Shown piece by piece: positions 38,430 to 49,560 of a stretch of DNA of 64,000 nt (within the stretch, counting starts at the first letter, position 1; every line of letters starts with the position of its first letter). A program made the translations under genes and the position numbers. The notes under the pieces are model-generated. The model searched no databases. It was given only the letters and a program-made list of their open reading frames with translations, and was not told the origin of the DNA. The DNA lies in assembly GCA_028023455.1 (NCBI GenBank), contig JAQFVV010006231.1, positions 4,602,036-4,666,035 of the forward strand, written 5' to 3'. Origin of the DNA: Epiperipatus broadwayi (Eukaryota; Onychophora; Udeonychophora; Euonychophora; Peripatidae).

Positions 38430-40080
38430 AGAGATCTTAAATATTGTTTAGACAATTGAGAAATAAAAGCACCAAGACAAACGTCAGCCAAATTAAGTTT
38501 AAACACATTTTAAAATTTTATTTAAGAGATATATAAATTATAAAATAAAAATTTTATAACACAACAAATAGGATTATCTCAGGCGTGTACCAGAAAGAAT
38601 AAAATTCAATGCTCTGGCAGACGGACTAATTTTCTAATAATGTATTAGAAAGAAATGGAACAAATTTCCTTCAGCTGAGAATTCACCAAAACACTGGTTT
38701 CCCCATTCACAGATGCAAAAACAATACCTTCTTGAAATAAATCAACAAAACCAGTTCCAGCGAGTATTTCTTGGCCAGGAAAATGCATCAGGACCAAGAA
38801 TGTCATATTACTGGTAGAAGCTGCATCTTATACTACATTTAAAGCAAAGATGATTAATTTACCCCAAGAACAAAAGAAAAATATGATTAATACGTCGGAG
38901 TATAAATTATAAAACGGGAGGAAATTTAAGACTCAAATTTAATGAAATTACAAACTGAAAAAATATTCCGACATAAATGATTTCAAATTAATAAAATATT
39001 AAACCTAGGATGAAAGGAAAACTGACATTTAAAACTGGCATATTCCCAACCAAACGATTCGACAAAACTAATCTGAGAATATAATTAGAGATCTCAGTAG
39101 GAGACAGGTAAATAATTAGAAAGGCAGCATTTCTAGAAAGTGAACTAATTATAATTACAAATAAATTGACCAACAAAGTTCTTAGTACATGCTCTGATAA
39201 AATTTAAAGCAACACGTAAAAGGAAAATTAAATCTAGCAAGCAAAATATATAAACACTGGCCTAGATTTTTTTGTATAAGTTAGTTTATCAGAGAGTGTA
39301 TATCAGCAGAAAATATTAAGACATTAAATGATTTAGCAGAGAGGTTTCTTTCCCTATAATTTTTAAAAAGGGAATTAATATTATCTTCCTGCTGGTGACT
39401 TATAAAAGAACAACAATCCTAGTTTCCTGATTCAGAGATATATGAAAATATACGGTCTTGCAGGAAATTGATGAAACGGCACCAGTGAGTATTTCCTGCC
39501 CCGGAATAATGCATCAAGATAAGAATCTTATATGGCTGGTAGGACAGCCCTCTGATATACTACCTTCAAAGCAATTTGGGGGCAATTTACGTGCAAGACA
39601 AAAGAAAAATATAATTATGATCTTACTTAATCTAGAAAATAAGAAAAGAAATCTCTAACTACAGAAAACCAGAACAATAAACATGATAAACTGCCAGCCA
39701 AAAGATTTTGCGGTTTGCAAAAAGCGCAAACACAGTAATTTAAATCAATTATTGGATAATAAAATAAGTACAAGCTAGCAAATTATAATTATGCAAGACT
39801 GCTAAAGCATTTAGAAAAAGTTAGACATATAAATATATATATATATATATAATAAGCATACAAAAATACAAACTCACTAGACACTCTCTGATAAATAAAA
39901 CTGAAAGCAAACTTGGAATCTTAAAACTAAAATTCCAAGACACATTATTAATACAATGAAAAGCAAATATAGTGAATAAACAGAAAGTTAAATAATTATA
40001 AAGACTACACATTTATTAGATTGAGCAGAGATTTAATTAAAAGAATTTACCCTGGGAAGAATAAAAGAAAATATTTACCT
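38430..40080. repeat. Diverged direct repeat, about 722-bp offset
   Basis: A segment near 38755-38880 (CCAGCGAGTATTTCTTGGCC, AATGCATCAGGA, ACAAAAGAAAAATATGATTA) recurs near 39480-39620 (CCAGTGAGTATTTCCTGCC, AATGCATCAAGA, ACAAAAGAAAAATATAATTA). Weaker similarity continues on both sides. The frames on either strand here lack motifs. It may be decayed 3' Gypsy-1 non-coding DNA or an independent duplicated insertion. A (TA)n run lies at about 39832-39850. Confidence 0.55.
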
Positions 40081-40975
40081 TACGGTAAAGCAAAGTTCGC
40101 ATAGTGTCCATGAGTGTGCACTTTTGTTTGAGTTCAAATTTCAGGTGTTTTGACAGCAGCAAGGGGATCCAGTTTATTTTACTCCTTTATAGCATGACTG
40201 AAGAAGGGCTGGCAGTTGTGGGTCCATCTTGGTTTAAATTAGCAATGCATCTGGTTGTTACAAAATGTACAGTAGTATTTTGACACCTTGGGGAAAGCAA
40301 AATGGTTTTAAAAAATTAAATGTCCGATCTGCTAACAATACGATACGAATGTTGAAGGAGTCACTTGGACTAGCTTGTTGCAGCCAAGAATAAAAACTAT
40401 TGTCCCAAAATTTGTGGGATTATTTATACCACGCTATATTTCACATGAAACCTTTTCTTGTTGTCGAATTCTATGCCTTAGGACAGGACAAATCTCAATC
40501 TCCCGCTCAATCTAATGAGGAATTCTAACCAGGGATTACTTTAAACAAAAACATTAACCCAAAATTAAATCTCCACTTTTAGAATGAACTTAGAAATGAT
40601 TAAAATAAAAGAGACAGCAATGTAATTAACAAGCTTGCTTGCTTTTAATCAAATTGAATCAATTATATAAAAAAAATTAAAATGCTCTATTTTAAATATA
40701 AATGAGTATGTGATAAATACACGTACTCGAATAAACAATTTTTTTTTTTTAATATCTTTATGCTTTCAATTTAATAAAACCAAAAGTTAGTTCTACTTTT
40801 GGAAACAATCTTTGAAACGGCTACTATCCGGTTCAATACATATCATTAATTCACACAAGTTCAGAGATTAGTTTTTAATCTTTGAACTTAATATAGTCAT
40901 TGAGATACTTTGAGGTTTTCATTTATCAATTTCTGCCTCACTTCTTATATTTTCTTTTGATGTACTTGATTGCAG
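40081..40975. other. Non-coding DNA downstream of Gypsy-1 integrase
   Basis: Includes a GC-richer stretch at 40085-40560 with no open frame of note, then AT-rich DNA. It lies between the integrase C-terminus and the 722-bp repeat. It could be the element's 3' untranslated part. Confidence 0.35.
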
Positions 40976-41534
40976 TTAATTGCTATGGGTATTGTTTGTT
41001 TCCATTTTATTTTCTCTTTGCAACTTCACATTAGTCTCTGTTGTGGCTAACATGGATATTAGGTCCGCGTTTTCATCTTTTCGCAATTGGTTTACATGCT
41101 TCATTAATATTTTTCCATCATTCAAGTGCACTGTCATGACTTGTTTTGAATGATGCCAAACCACAACTTTCTGCATCCAACAGTTATTTATTTTGGTTAT
41201 GACCCATACTCTTCTCTTTCTTGAGGTTTAACTTTATACAAAAAGCTGTGCTTCTTGTTTTGATCTGCTGTCGGTATTATGTTTGCTAGTTTTGTGTGTT
41301 GCTTTCTTCCTAAGTATAATTCAGCCAATGATTTTCCAGATTTGGCAGCTGCGGTTGAATCTTGGTGGAGCAGAGCTGAAAGAACTGTTTCCTGTATTTT
41401 AGTTTTACCCATTTTTATTATAGATGATTTTAAATTTTGCACTGCTCTTTTAGCCAGTCCATTTAATTGGGGATAGTGTTTTAACCCCCATTCTTGCATC
41501 ACTTCCCGAACTTATGTGATGTAAAAAATGTTCC

Positions 41535-42569
41535 GGTAAAACTGTCTTTATAGCGGCCACTAGTATTTCACCCTCTATTTTTAAAAGAATTATATTTTGT
41601 TTTCATCCTATGTGCAGGAATTTGCATTTATTTTTTAAAAATTGAACTCTATTTTATTCGTACTATGTAATTGTAAAGTATATCTAACTATAAATGTATT
41701 TTTTACATGAAGGTTAATAAAAAAAAACTTACATTTTTATGTGCAATTTTGAGCTAGGTTATAAACTATTAAATTTTTTTTCCTCGAAACAAACTACATG
41801 TGTCAAAACTTAAAATAAAAAATGACTTTTTGTTTGAGACAATGTTAACGAAAAGTGGTCAAAGACTGGTGTCATTTTGGGGAAGAATGTGTATATTTTG
41901 AGAAATAGACTTGTAGAGATTTGATGACAATGGAAACATGGATAGTGGAGATTGTTTGAGTCGTATTTCTTTCACCAAAAACACCATAGTGGGGCAATAA
42001 GAGAAGGCCATTGTGTGTTTGATGGGATAGAGATAAGGTCAAGAGTGTTTTTTTAACAGAAATTGAAGATAAATCAGCTGCCACTCTGGAACTGCTTATA
42101 CAGCAACACATTTTGCTTGGTATGCATATAATCACTGATGGCTGGTATGCTTATAGCAATATAAGCGATCTAGACAATATATACCTTCACTTTCGTCATT
42201 CACCAAGACAATTTTGTTGACCCGAACAACAAAGTTATCCTCACTAATAATGTGAAAAATATGTGGATGAGAGCAAAGCATAAGCTAAAATACCAATTTG
42301 GTACCAGAAGAGCTTTGTTTTCATCCTACCTGCAGGAATTTGCATTTAGAGGTATGCATGAAGATGCCACCATTTTCGGGAATTTCCTCATGTGCATAAC
42401 TCAAAATTACGCATAAAAATAAGTTTTTTTAATTTTTTATTATTAATCTTCATGTAAAAAATTTATAGTTAGATATACTTTACAATTTACATAGTACAAA
42501 AAAAATATAGTTCAATTTTTTTAAAAATAGAGAGTGAAATAGTTGTGGCCACTAAAAGTCAGTTTTACC
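41535..42569 (+). mobile_element. Merlin-type DNA transposon, 1035 bp, with TIRs and 8-bp TSD
   Basis: Inverted ends begin GGTAAAACTG at 41535 and close CAGTTTTACC at 42569. Similarity between the arms continues for about 200 bases. The flanks repeat AATGTTCC exactly (41527-41534 and 42570-42577), an 8-bp duplication as known for Merlin/IS1016-type elements. The internal plus-strand frames are a Merlin transposase relic. The insertion splits the Gypsy-1 integrase gene just after its NNGT motif. Confidence 0.9.
41990..42405 (+). pseudogene. Merlin (IS1595/ISXO2-like) transposase relic
   Basis: Plus-strand segments in two frames give HCVFDGIEIRSRVFF, DKSAATLELLIQQHIL, HIITDGWYAYSNI (the second catalytic Asp in DGW), LHFRHSPR and NFVDPNN. 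They end in TNNVKNMWMRAKHKL, QFGTRRALFSSYLQEFAFR and a C-terminal FGNFLMCI. The family's third catalytic residue is the Glu of an NVEN/NIEN-type motif; here it is Lys (NVKN). A one-base loss in a T run at about 42048-42054, and a stop with frameshift near 42220, also disable it. The N-terminal part with the first Asp is too damaged to place. It would have cut and pasted the element by recognising its inverted ends. Confidence 0.85.
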
Positions 42570-44654
42570 AATGTTCCATTATTCCAAACTAATGTTTCGG
42601 GAAACCCATATCTTATATAGTCTATTCAGTGTTTCGTACTATTTTGTACTCAGCCCACCCTAAATAAGACTTAAGCACAACAAAACAGATGATCAAATGG
42701 ACCACAGTACTCTATGTGAATTTGTCGCCATGGCTTGTCGGCTTTCGCCATGTTTCAAAATTGGATGGGGATGATTTAGCAACATGACTGACAATTATTG
42801 CATTTCTTTATGTATTTTTCAATGTCTGCATTAATGTTCAGCCACAATATATAACTATTGGCAAGTGCTTTTCCCCTAATTATGCCTGGACGACCCTCTT
42901 GCAGCAACTTTAATATTTTCTGGCTACATGTCTGGTATTATTACCTGGTTGCCCCTCCGCATGCATCCTTTACAAACAAACATCTGTTCACAGGCATTCC
43001 AGTTTCTTGTGGAGGAATCTGGGGCATTGATTAGGCCAGCCCTCTCTGATTTTCTTCATGATCCATCAGTAGCTGTCATCTTCTTCTATCCAATGAGCTA
43101 TAATTTTGTTGTTAATGTTATGATTTTTCAGCATGTCTATATAGTTGATGTCGGTTTCTTTTTTGACTATGTTTCCGGGCAAATGGAACTTTTTGTGGTA
43201 TACAGATTACAGGTAGCTTCTTCGTGTTTACTTTTAATGATACAGGCATTATTTAAATTATCCCCGGCACTTCCTTAAATAATAACAAGGAGCATTCAAA
43301 GCATGGTATAATTACTATATTCAAGCTAGGAAATTTAGTTTCCTTTTTTTTTGTCAACCTTGATCTTTTTCATGAATGTAAGTTTAATTCCTAACTTTCT
43401 GAACCATTCACAGCCAATTAGGAGATTGATGGTGGCAAATGCTATATAATAATAGTTCCACAACTTTACCCTCAATACTACATACCGGGGCTTTAACTAT
43501 GCCCTTAATTTTGATAGCGTTACACTTACATCTAATGCTTTCAGGTCCATTTTATTTATTACAGGGATTCGTTTACATTTCGACACTACAGTATATCAGT
43601 CGCGGACTGATATCAGCAATATGCCACTCCCATTGTCAAACTCCATGGATATAGGCTGATTATACATTCTAATAATCAGCATTATTTTATTATCATCAGA
43701 TATTGACATTTTTAATGTTGGTAAACTGCTTTTCCTGATCCTGAAATGTATAGTTATAATTAGTTATTTTGTTACTGATTACATTTTTTTCTTGCACATT
43801 ATTTCAATGTGCCCTCTTTTTTTTTTGCAAATTTTACACCATTCATGCCTGTGAAAGTAATTACTGGGCTTATGGCCATTTTTACCACAGCAAAAACAAT
43901 TGAATGGCTTTTTACTGTAATTAATTTGATCATGCCCATTTGTAACTTCATGTTTTACAGGTTTACATGTTTTATAGACTTCCGTTTGCTTTTTTCCGCT
44001 ATTATTGAACTAGGCGAACTTACACGATTGCTCTAATATAAGTTCATAAGTTATGCTATACCTTGTGGCTTCACTGTAGTCTAAATTGATGACAGACAAT
44101 AATTGCCTTAAATAGTCACTATTAATTCCCCTTAGAAATTGTTCAAGAAGGGCCTCATCTAGAAATGTCCCATAGATGAAATTCTTTGTAAGATTCCGCA
44201 GAGAACAATCATAATCTTTAATACTCTCCTCCCTAATCTGGTGGCAGTCATGGAAATGAAGTCTGGTGATGTGTCTTGAGAGATAGGGGTCGAAATAGTT
44301 TGATAGCTGCTCTTTAAATTGATCATAAGAGCATTCTTCGGGAGTCGGTGGCTGTGCAAGCTAGTTTGCAATCTCTATTACCCTTTTTCCAGCAAAGCAT
44401 AATACTATCACTATTTTGAACGTTGTCATCTGATTTTATTTACAAAGAGATTCTTTTCTATATGTTGAATGTACAGAGGCTGGTTACTTGCCTTGCTGAC
44501 ATCAAATTCTCCTATAGCAGATTGCATTTCAGCAAATCTCTCAATGCACATAAATCTAATCGATTAACTTTGATTCTTAGTTTGAATCAAATTGGCTGAC
44601 TGTCAATTGTTATATCCATTAAATGTTGGGGTCCATTTCAATTATGACTGCACA

Positions 44655-45470
44655 TATTATGTCTGCACCTTACTAAATCTTATGACCTAGACTCTTATAA
44701 TGGAGCTTTACTGTTCCCTGATTGACTTCCAATAGTTTACCAAATAATGACTGAACACAACTTTGGTTAAATTCAGTGCAATTAATAAATTTAACTCACA
44801 ATGATTTAATACATTAACTGACAATAATTATTAGAGTAACTTTACATTTTATAAATATATATAAATCCATAGGCAACAAAATAATAATAAAGATTGTTCT
44901 GACCTGTTTAGTCCCTAGCTTGCTTTCCCATGTCTGGAGGCAAGCTCTCTGCTCTAGATGCTACTGGACAGAGGGTGACATCCAGAACCAAATTTTAGTC
45001 CATCTGCCAGTTGAGCTTATAGTTAACTGTTTTGCTTTTTCTCCTCCAACTTGAATGTCTTCTTTCATTGTTTTTTTTTTCTATAGCTGATTAGCTAGTA
45101 ATCCTGCTCATCAGATAAGATAGTTATTTCTCTAAGTGAACACAGGTTGGATTCCAGAATGTTTTACCTTTTGTTAACTTAATTAAAAAAGGCAAAACTC
45201 ACTATATATATTGCCACTCAATGCAAGCTAGAGTTTTAATAAGTTATGCGCAAGCATAGGAAATGGTGATCATGTGATGTTTTGTTAACTTTAATTAAGG
45301 AGTTATATTGGGACTCAAATTCTTGTTATCAATTTCAGAAATCTAACTCTCATCACTTTAATTATTATAAGTACATTTTTATTTTGTTATCACTAATTTT
45401 ACTTTTTCGCTATAATTAGAATATAATCTTTTTTGTAATCTTATAACTTCTAATTATTTTTAACTTCCGT
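44655..45470 (-). repeat. Right (5') LTR-like repeat of Gypsy-1, split by FB1
   Basis: Direct counterpart of 36695-37385, diverged by substitutions and small indels and interrupted at 45187-45279 by an FB1 copy. On the minus strand it lies immediately upstream of gag, where a promoter-bearing 5' LTR belongs. I could not settle the primer-binding site. Confidence 0.65.
45169..45298 (+). mobile_element. FB1 foldback element, copy c (93 bp) with long TSD
   Basis: A minimal internally deleted copy (45187-45279). It starts AAAAGGCAAAACTC, passes TGCCACTCAATGCAAGC, then jumps to the conserved end GCAAGCATAGGAAATGGTGATCATGTGATG in the same orientation. The flanks repeat TTTTGTTAACTTTAATTAA (18 bases left with one T missing, 19 right). 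The sister LTR at about 37215 shows the same site uninterrupted, which proves the insertion. Confidence 0.9.
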
Positions 45471-46343
45471 ATTTAAAAAATACATATTTTAATAAAATAT
45501 TATTTTTTATTTATTTACTATTACCTTTATATGTGTGTGTACCCACACACATACAACATATCAGGAATACAATAATTTGACAATTTGCAAGATATTTAGA
45601 AATTTTCCTATTTTCGCTGTAAATGTCTATTGTTTAGAGTTAAAAATCAGCTGAAACAATACTCGCAGAATAGACATAAGTTTTACAGGATAACTGGCTT
45701 CTTTTTCTGTAATTAGTTAGTGCGTGCTCGTTTGACAGCTACTAAACATATATTTGATGGTAAAGATATAATTTATTATAACACTTCAATATGCTATAAC
45801 GTAAATTTTAAAAGACATTTCCGTTATTAAGATGCATGTACGTATACAATATACTGTATAGAAAAAAATGTTAGTCCTAATATGAAGAACATTAAATACA
45901 GCAAACATCTGTTTTCAATAAATTTATTTTTGAAAAAAATAAAAAGATAATGAAAAATAATTAATAAATAATAGAATAATAACTTTAAAAACGAGAATAA
46001 CGAAAATATTTTTAAAAAAAGAAGAAATCATTGAATTATAAACCAGCCTTATTTGAATAAAGTTTTATAATCTTAATCATATAACTTTGATGGAAAGCAA
46101 TTAAGGTGCTTTTTTATATATATATTTCTGGAGAATTTATATATGAAATTTTATTTAGTATTATATATTATGTAAATAAAAATAACTATTTTTTACCAGC
46201 ACAATACTTGTAACAGTAAAAAAAAAAATTAACTTACCGATACATGCATACAATATATATATATATATAGCGGGTGAGAGAGAGAGAGAGATCGAATTTA
46301 TATTTAAAAAAAAAAAAGAATATTTTTCAACTCTAAAACTTAC
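45471..46343. other. AT-rich DNA, (GA)n and (TA)n runs
   Basis: A (TA)n(GA)n microsatellite lies at about 46253-46291. If the exon at 46344 is real this is intron on the minus strand. No coding signal is seen. Confidence 0.35.
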
Positions 46344-46578
46344 ATTTCTTATAATTATTTTCTAGATGGAATGGAAGTTCATTTGAGAGTAAAATCAAAG
46401 ATGAAGTCGATCGGTTACAGTTGATCTGCAAAGTTTTATTCAATATATTCCCCAAGAATTTTTCCCAAACTGCATCTTTTATCATTGGATTAATCAGAGG
46501 TCTAAATATATACGTAAGGCCGGTTTTGTATAATAAAGCCATAACAAAACACTTTAAAAAATATAAAAGCTCCTACTT
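46344..46578 (-). CDS. Candidate host exon: 5'UTR, start codon and 66 codons
   Basis: On the minus strand a long T tract and CTAG acceptor end at 46579. The exon runs to 46344, where AAAT|GTAAGT gives a strong donor. An ATG at 46542 (GTTATGG, G at -3 and +4) opens 66 codons plus one base with no stop: MALLYKTGLTYIFRPLINPM, then residues rich in Leu and Asn ending HLENNYKK. Composition is mixed and protein-like, with Trp, Pro, Cys and Arg, unlike AT-noise frames nearby. Upstream (46580-46700) is GC-richer. I do not recognise the family. It is probably an early exon of a minus-strand gene whose next exons lie left, possibly beyond the transposon cluster. Confidence 0.5.
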
Positions 46579-47654
46579 CTAGTAAAAAAAAAAAATTCCT
46601 AGTGACGGACGTAAAATCTAAAAGCAACAGCAGCACAATTTAGAAAGCTCAATTGCTGTCCTACTTAAATTAAGGAGGCTAAAAGATGACAGCGACATCT
46701 GTGATCGTCTACATAAATAGGGTTAAGTTTCAGGAATTAATATCATCGTTTCAAATGTGCTTACATTTAAGAATAAACAATAACTTCAATTTTTTTATCA
46801 TTATCTGTAAATAATATAGAAATTTTTTATTGTTTCACATTAATTTCCCATATAAAACGTTTGTCTCTCGAACAATAAATTATTTATAGTATAACATATC
46901 AAATTTAAAATTTAAACCATTGTTTTGTCCACGGATAAAAATAACACATTAACAAACTTTTCACTGGATTTATATTTACCAACTGTAATATAATAAGGCA
47001 ATAAGATTATTATAATTAGATTGGTGGTTAAGTGCCCAAATAAAACGGTCAAAGGAAACAAAAATAAATATCAAATTATTTTATTAATAATAAACCATAT
47101 TAATAAAACTTTCAGTTTATTATATATGTCTTGAGGAAATATTCATCTACAATCGCCCTTTGGAGAACCTAATCACGATATAATTTCACACCAAAGTGCC
47201 TATATCAAGTAGTCACATTCAATATGTACATTCTATGCCATCATCAATACTTTAAACTATTATCAATTCCCTGCAAAATGAAAATCTCTCAAAGTTTAAT
47301 TCAATTGTTTAATTCAGAGCTTTTGGTATATGAATTAATGCCTTTACTTCTCTTAATTATACAATTCCATATGACATAATAAACATACTTTTCTCTTTTC
47401 TACTCTTTAAAGAAATTTTAATTTTTAGCTGTTTCAGCTGCTTTGCAATTTTTATCTCTTTTAATGTATAAAAAAATCTTAATATATTATGATTAATATT
47501 GCATATGAAATATAATAAAAATATTTATAACCTCTGATAAAGGCTGCAAGTCAGATGAAACAGAAAATTAAAATAAAAATTGCTTTAATAATAATGGTGC
47601 ATTTTATTAACTTTATACTATTTCAATAAATTTTCTTCTCAAATTAACTCACCT
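46579..47654. other. Possible 5' flank or intron, then AT-rich DNA
   Basis: 46580-46720 is less AT-rich and may be a promoter or upstream intron of the exon at 46344. From 46740 to 47654 the sequence is AT-rich with nothing recognised. Confidence 0.3.
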
Positions 47655-49560
47655 CATATGATGTTTCTTTCTAAGTCTTTTATAATCTCTCATTTTTTTC
47701 TCATGACATATCTAGTCAAATTCCATTTCAGTATTTTAATTATAACATTGTTATTAGTGATACCTGATTTTTTGCATTTAATCCCTTTGTTACTTTTAAC
47801 ATACATCTTTCCATATTTCATTGTATGTTCTACAATCTTTGTATTACTCTAGTCTTAGATTAAGATATAGATAAGATGACCACTCTTATCTTTATAAAGT
47901 CTCTATCTTGTGTTTGGGTTTGAGATTCTCCTCTGTACTCAACACGACAGCGTTATTATAAAAAAAAATCAGTAATGCACATATGTTAAAAAAGTAAAAT
48001 CCTATCTCTTTAATTAATTAAATATTAGTAAAACATATTTATTAAAAAAGTTTCTGTAAAACATTTAACCACAGATCCATTTAATATTATTTACATTAAA
48101 AGTACTCAGTTCATCCATTGTTTACATCTATTAATTTTTATTTTCTCTTTTTTTGAAAAGCCAGCAACCATTACTTTAGTTTTTTAGCATTTACCTGTAG
48201 TTGTTATTTCTTACCTTTTCCTTATAGTACTTGCAATGTCTTAAAGATCCAAAGCATTATTTAGGAAAAAACAATCATATCACCTACAAAATCTAAATGT
48301 CTTAAATAATCCTCATTTATTTTTATTTTTTTAGCTTATCATTATGATCAACAAAATACTTCTCATAAAATTATAGAAGATATTGAAGATATGAAATCAC
48401 TTTGCCATGCATTTATCAATGTTAAATTTTCTAGTTACAATTGTACTTTGATAAATTTTCTTTAAAATTTGATACATTAAAGATCAACCTATCAAGCTAT
48501 TGTGCATGCGCTTTTTACGAGTGTTAATAATATATGAATACTTTGACTCCCAACACAAGATATAGTATTTAGAAAAGAATAAAATGAATCCACTTATTCT
48601 ATCCAACCCAAATGCTTATATATGGGCAAATCTTAAGTACTGGAAGTGAAAGCGTGAGGATAGACCACTCACTTTAAATTACTGTTTACGATGTCTGAAT
48701 GAATGTTGGCGAAATTATCTAGAATTTACTAAATGTCATTCTCAAATGAAACTTAAACATATGTAAATAAGCATTTATTTTATATAGCCAAGTTTATTAA
48801 CACTCGTAAAAAGCGCATGCACAATAGCTTGACAGGCTGATCTTTAATGTATTACAATTTATAAATATGCGCTATATAAAATAAATGCTTATTTACATAT
48901 GTTTAAGTTTCATTTGAGAATGATGTTTAGTAAATTTAGATAATTTCACCGTCATTCATTCAGACATCGTAAACAGTAATTTAAAGTGAGTGGTCTATCC
49001 TCACGCTTTCACTTCCAGTACTTAAGATTTGCCCATATATAAGCATTTGGGTTGGATAAAATAAGTGGATTCATTTTATTATTTCCTAAATACTATATCT
49101 TGTGTTGGAAGTATTCATTTATTATTAACACTCGTAAAAAGCGCATGCATAATAGCTTGACAGGCTGATCTTTAATGTATTACAATTTATAAACATGGGC
49201 TATATAAAATAAAAGCTTATTTAAAATTTGATGAAATCTTAAGTCCATATTTTGATGTTCTAACAATTTATTATTCCTGAAATCCTTAGAATCAAACAGT
49301 TTTTCATAATTGAAAATATAATGATAACTCTATTGATTCCAGCCTAAAGCTTTTCTTATTATTTGTATATGATCTACTATGTTAGAATCACTTTTAAATC
49401 CATTTTGATCGTTTGGTTGCTATGACTTCAATATTCTGAATCAATTTTGGGAAGCAAGCTAGAATCAATATTTGGAAATTATTGGAATTTATTCATATAC
49501 ATTTGTAGCTACAATTAGCAGCCCTAGAATCAAAATCTTGCTTGATAAAAGGCAGTTCTA
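47655..49560 (-). pseudogene. RTE-2: decayed RTE-type LINE, split by FB2
   Basis: At DNA level it parallels RTE-1. TTTCTAAGTCTTTTATAATCTC (47665) matches the segment at about 50997. 48210-48345 (ATGTCTTAAATAATCC, AGCATTATTTA) matches 51650-51760. 48455 (ATAAATTTTCTTTAAAAT) matches about 51880. After the FB2 insertion, GAATCAAACAGTTTTTCATAATT (49288) matches about 51958 and GATCTACTATGTTAGAATCAC (49372) matches about 52050. No frame is intact. The matches cover the RT palm and C-terminal part. The right limit is uncertain. Confidence 0.65.
48461..49232. mobile_element. FB2 foldback element (746 bp) with 13-bp TSD
   Basis: Exact flanking duplication TTTAAAATTTGAT (48461-48473 and 49220-49232). 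Arm 48474-48788 is the reverse complement of about 48868-49179. The roughly 80-base centre contains an extra direct copy of the arm's end (AACACTCGTAAAAAGCGCATGCA-type, 48797), so that word occurs three times. The right end extends about 40 bases past the inverted part (ATTACAATTTATAAAC to AAAAGCTTAT), and the left end stops short. The uninterrupted target is visible in the related RTE-1 copy near 51890. No protein is encoded. Confidence 0.9.

Larger units (their letters stand above)
40976..44620 (-). pseudogene. Gypsy-1: gag, protease, integrase; RT/RNase H missing
   Basis: Read on the minus strand from about 44600: gag (44600-43990), two Cys/His knuckles (FNCFCCGKNGHK and WCKICKKK, about 43900-43800), a protease whose active site reads FDNGSG and which ends GCEWFRKLG (about 43660-43370), then directly the H2C2 region (about 42990-42790), the integrase core (PWRQIHIEYCGPF near 42740, GFPETLVWNNGT near 42590), its continuation after the Merlin insertion (PQLNGLAKRAVQNLKSS, 41480-41190) and the C-terminal WHHSKQVMTVH..HVNQLRKDE (41176-40976). 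The roughly 1.3-1.5 kb that should hold reverse transcriptase and RNase H is absent. Frameshifts and stops are many. Flanked by LTR-like repeats. Confidence 0.8.

Noticed and set aside
41872-42135. 87-codon minus-strand frame
   Set aside because: Antisense of the Merlin transposase relic.
42928-43278. 116-codon plus-strand frame
   Set aside because: Lies opposite Gypsy-1 on the minus strand, between its protease and integrase zinc region; composition follows from that strand.
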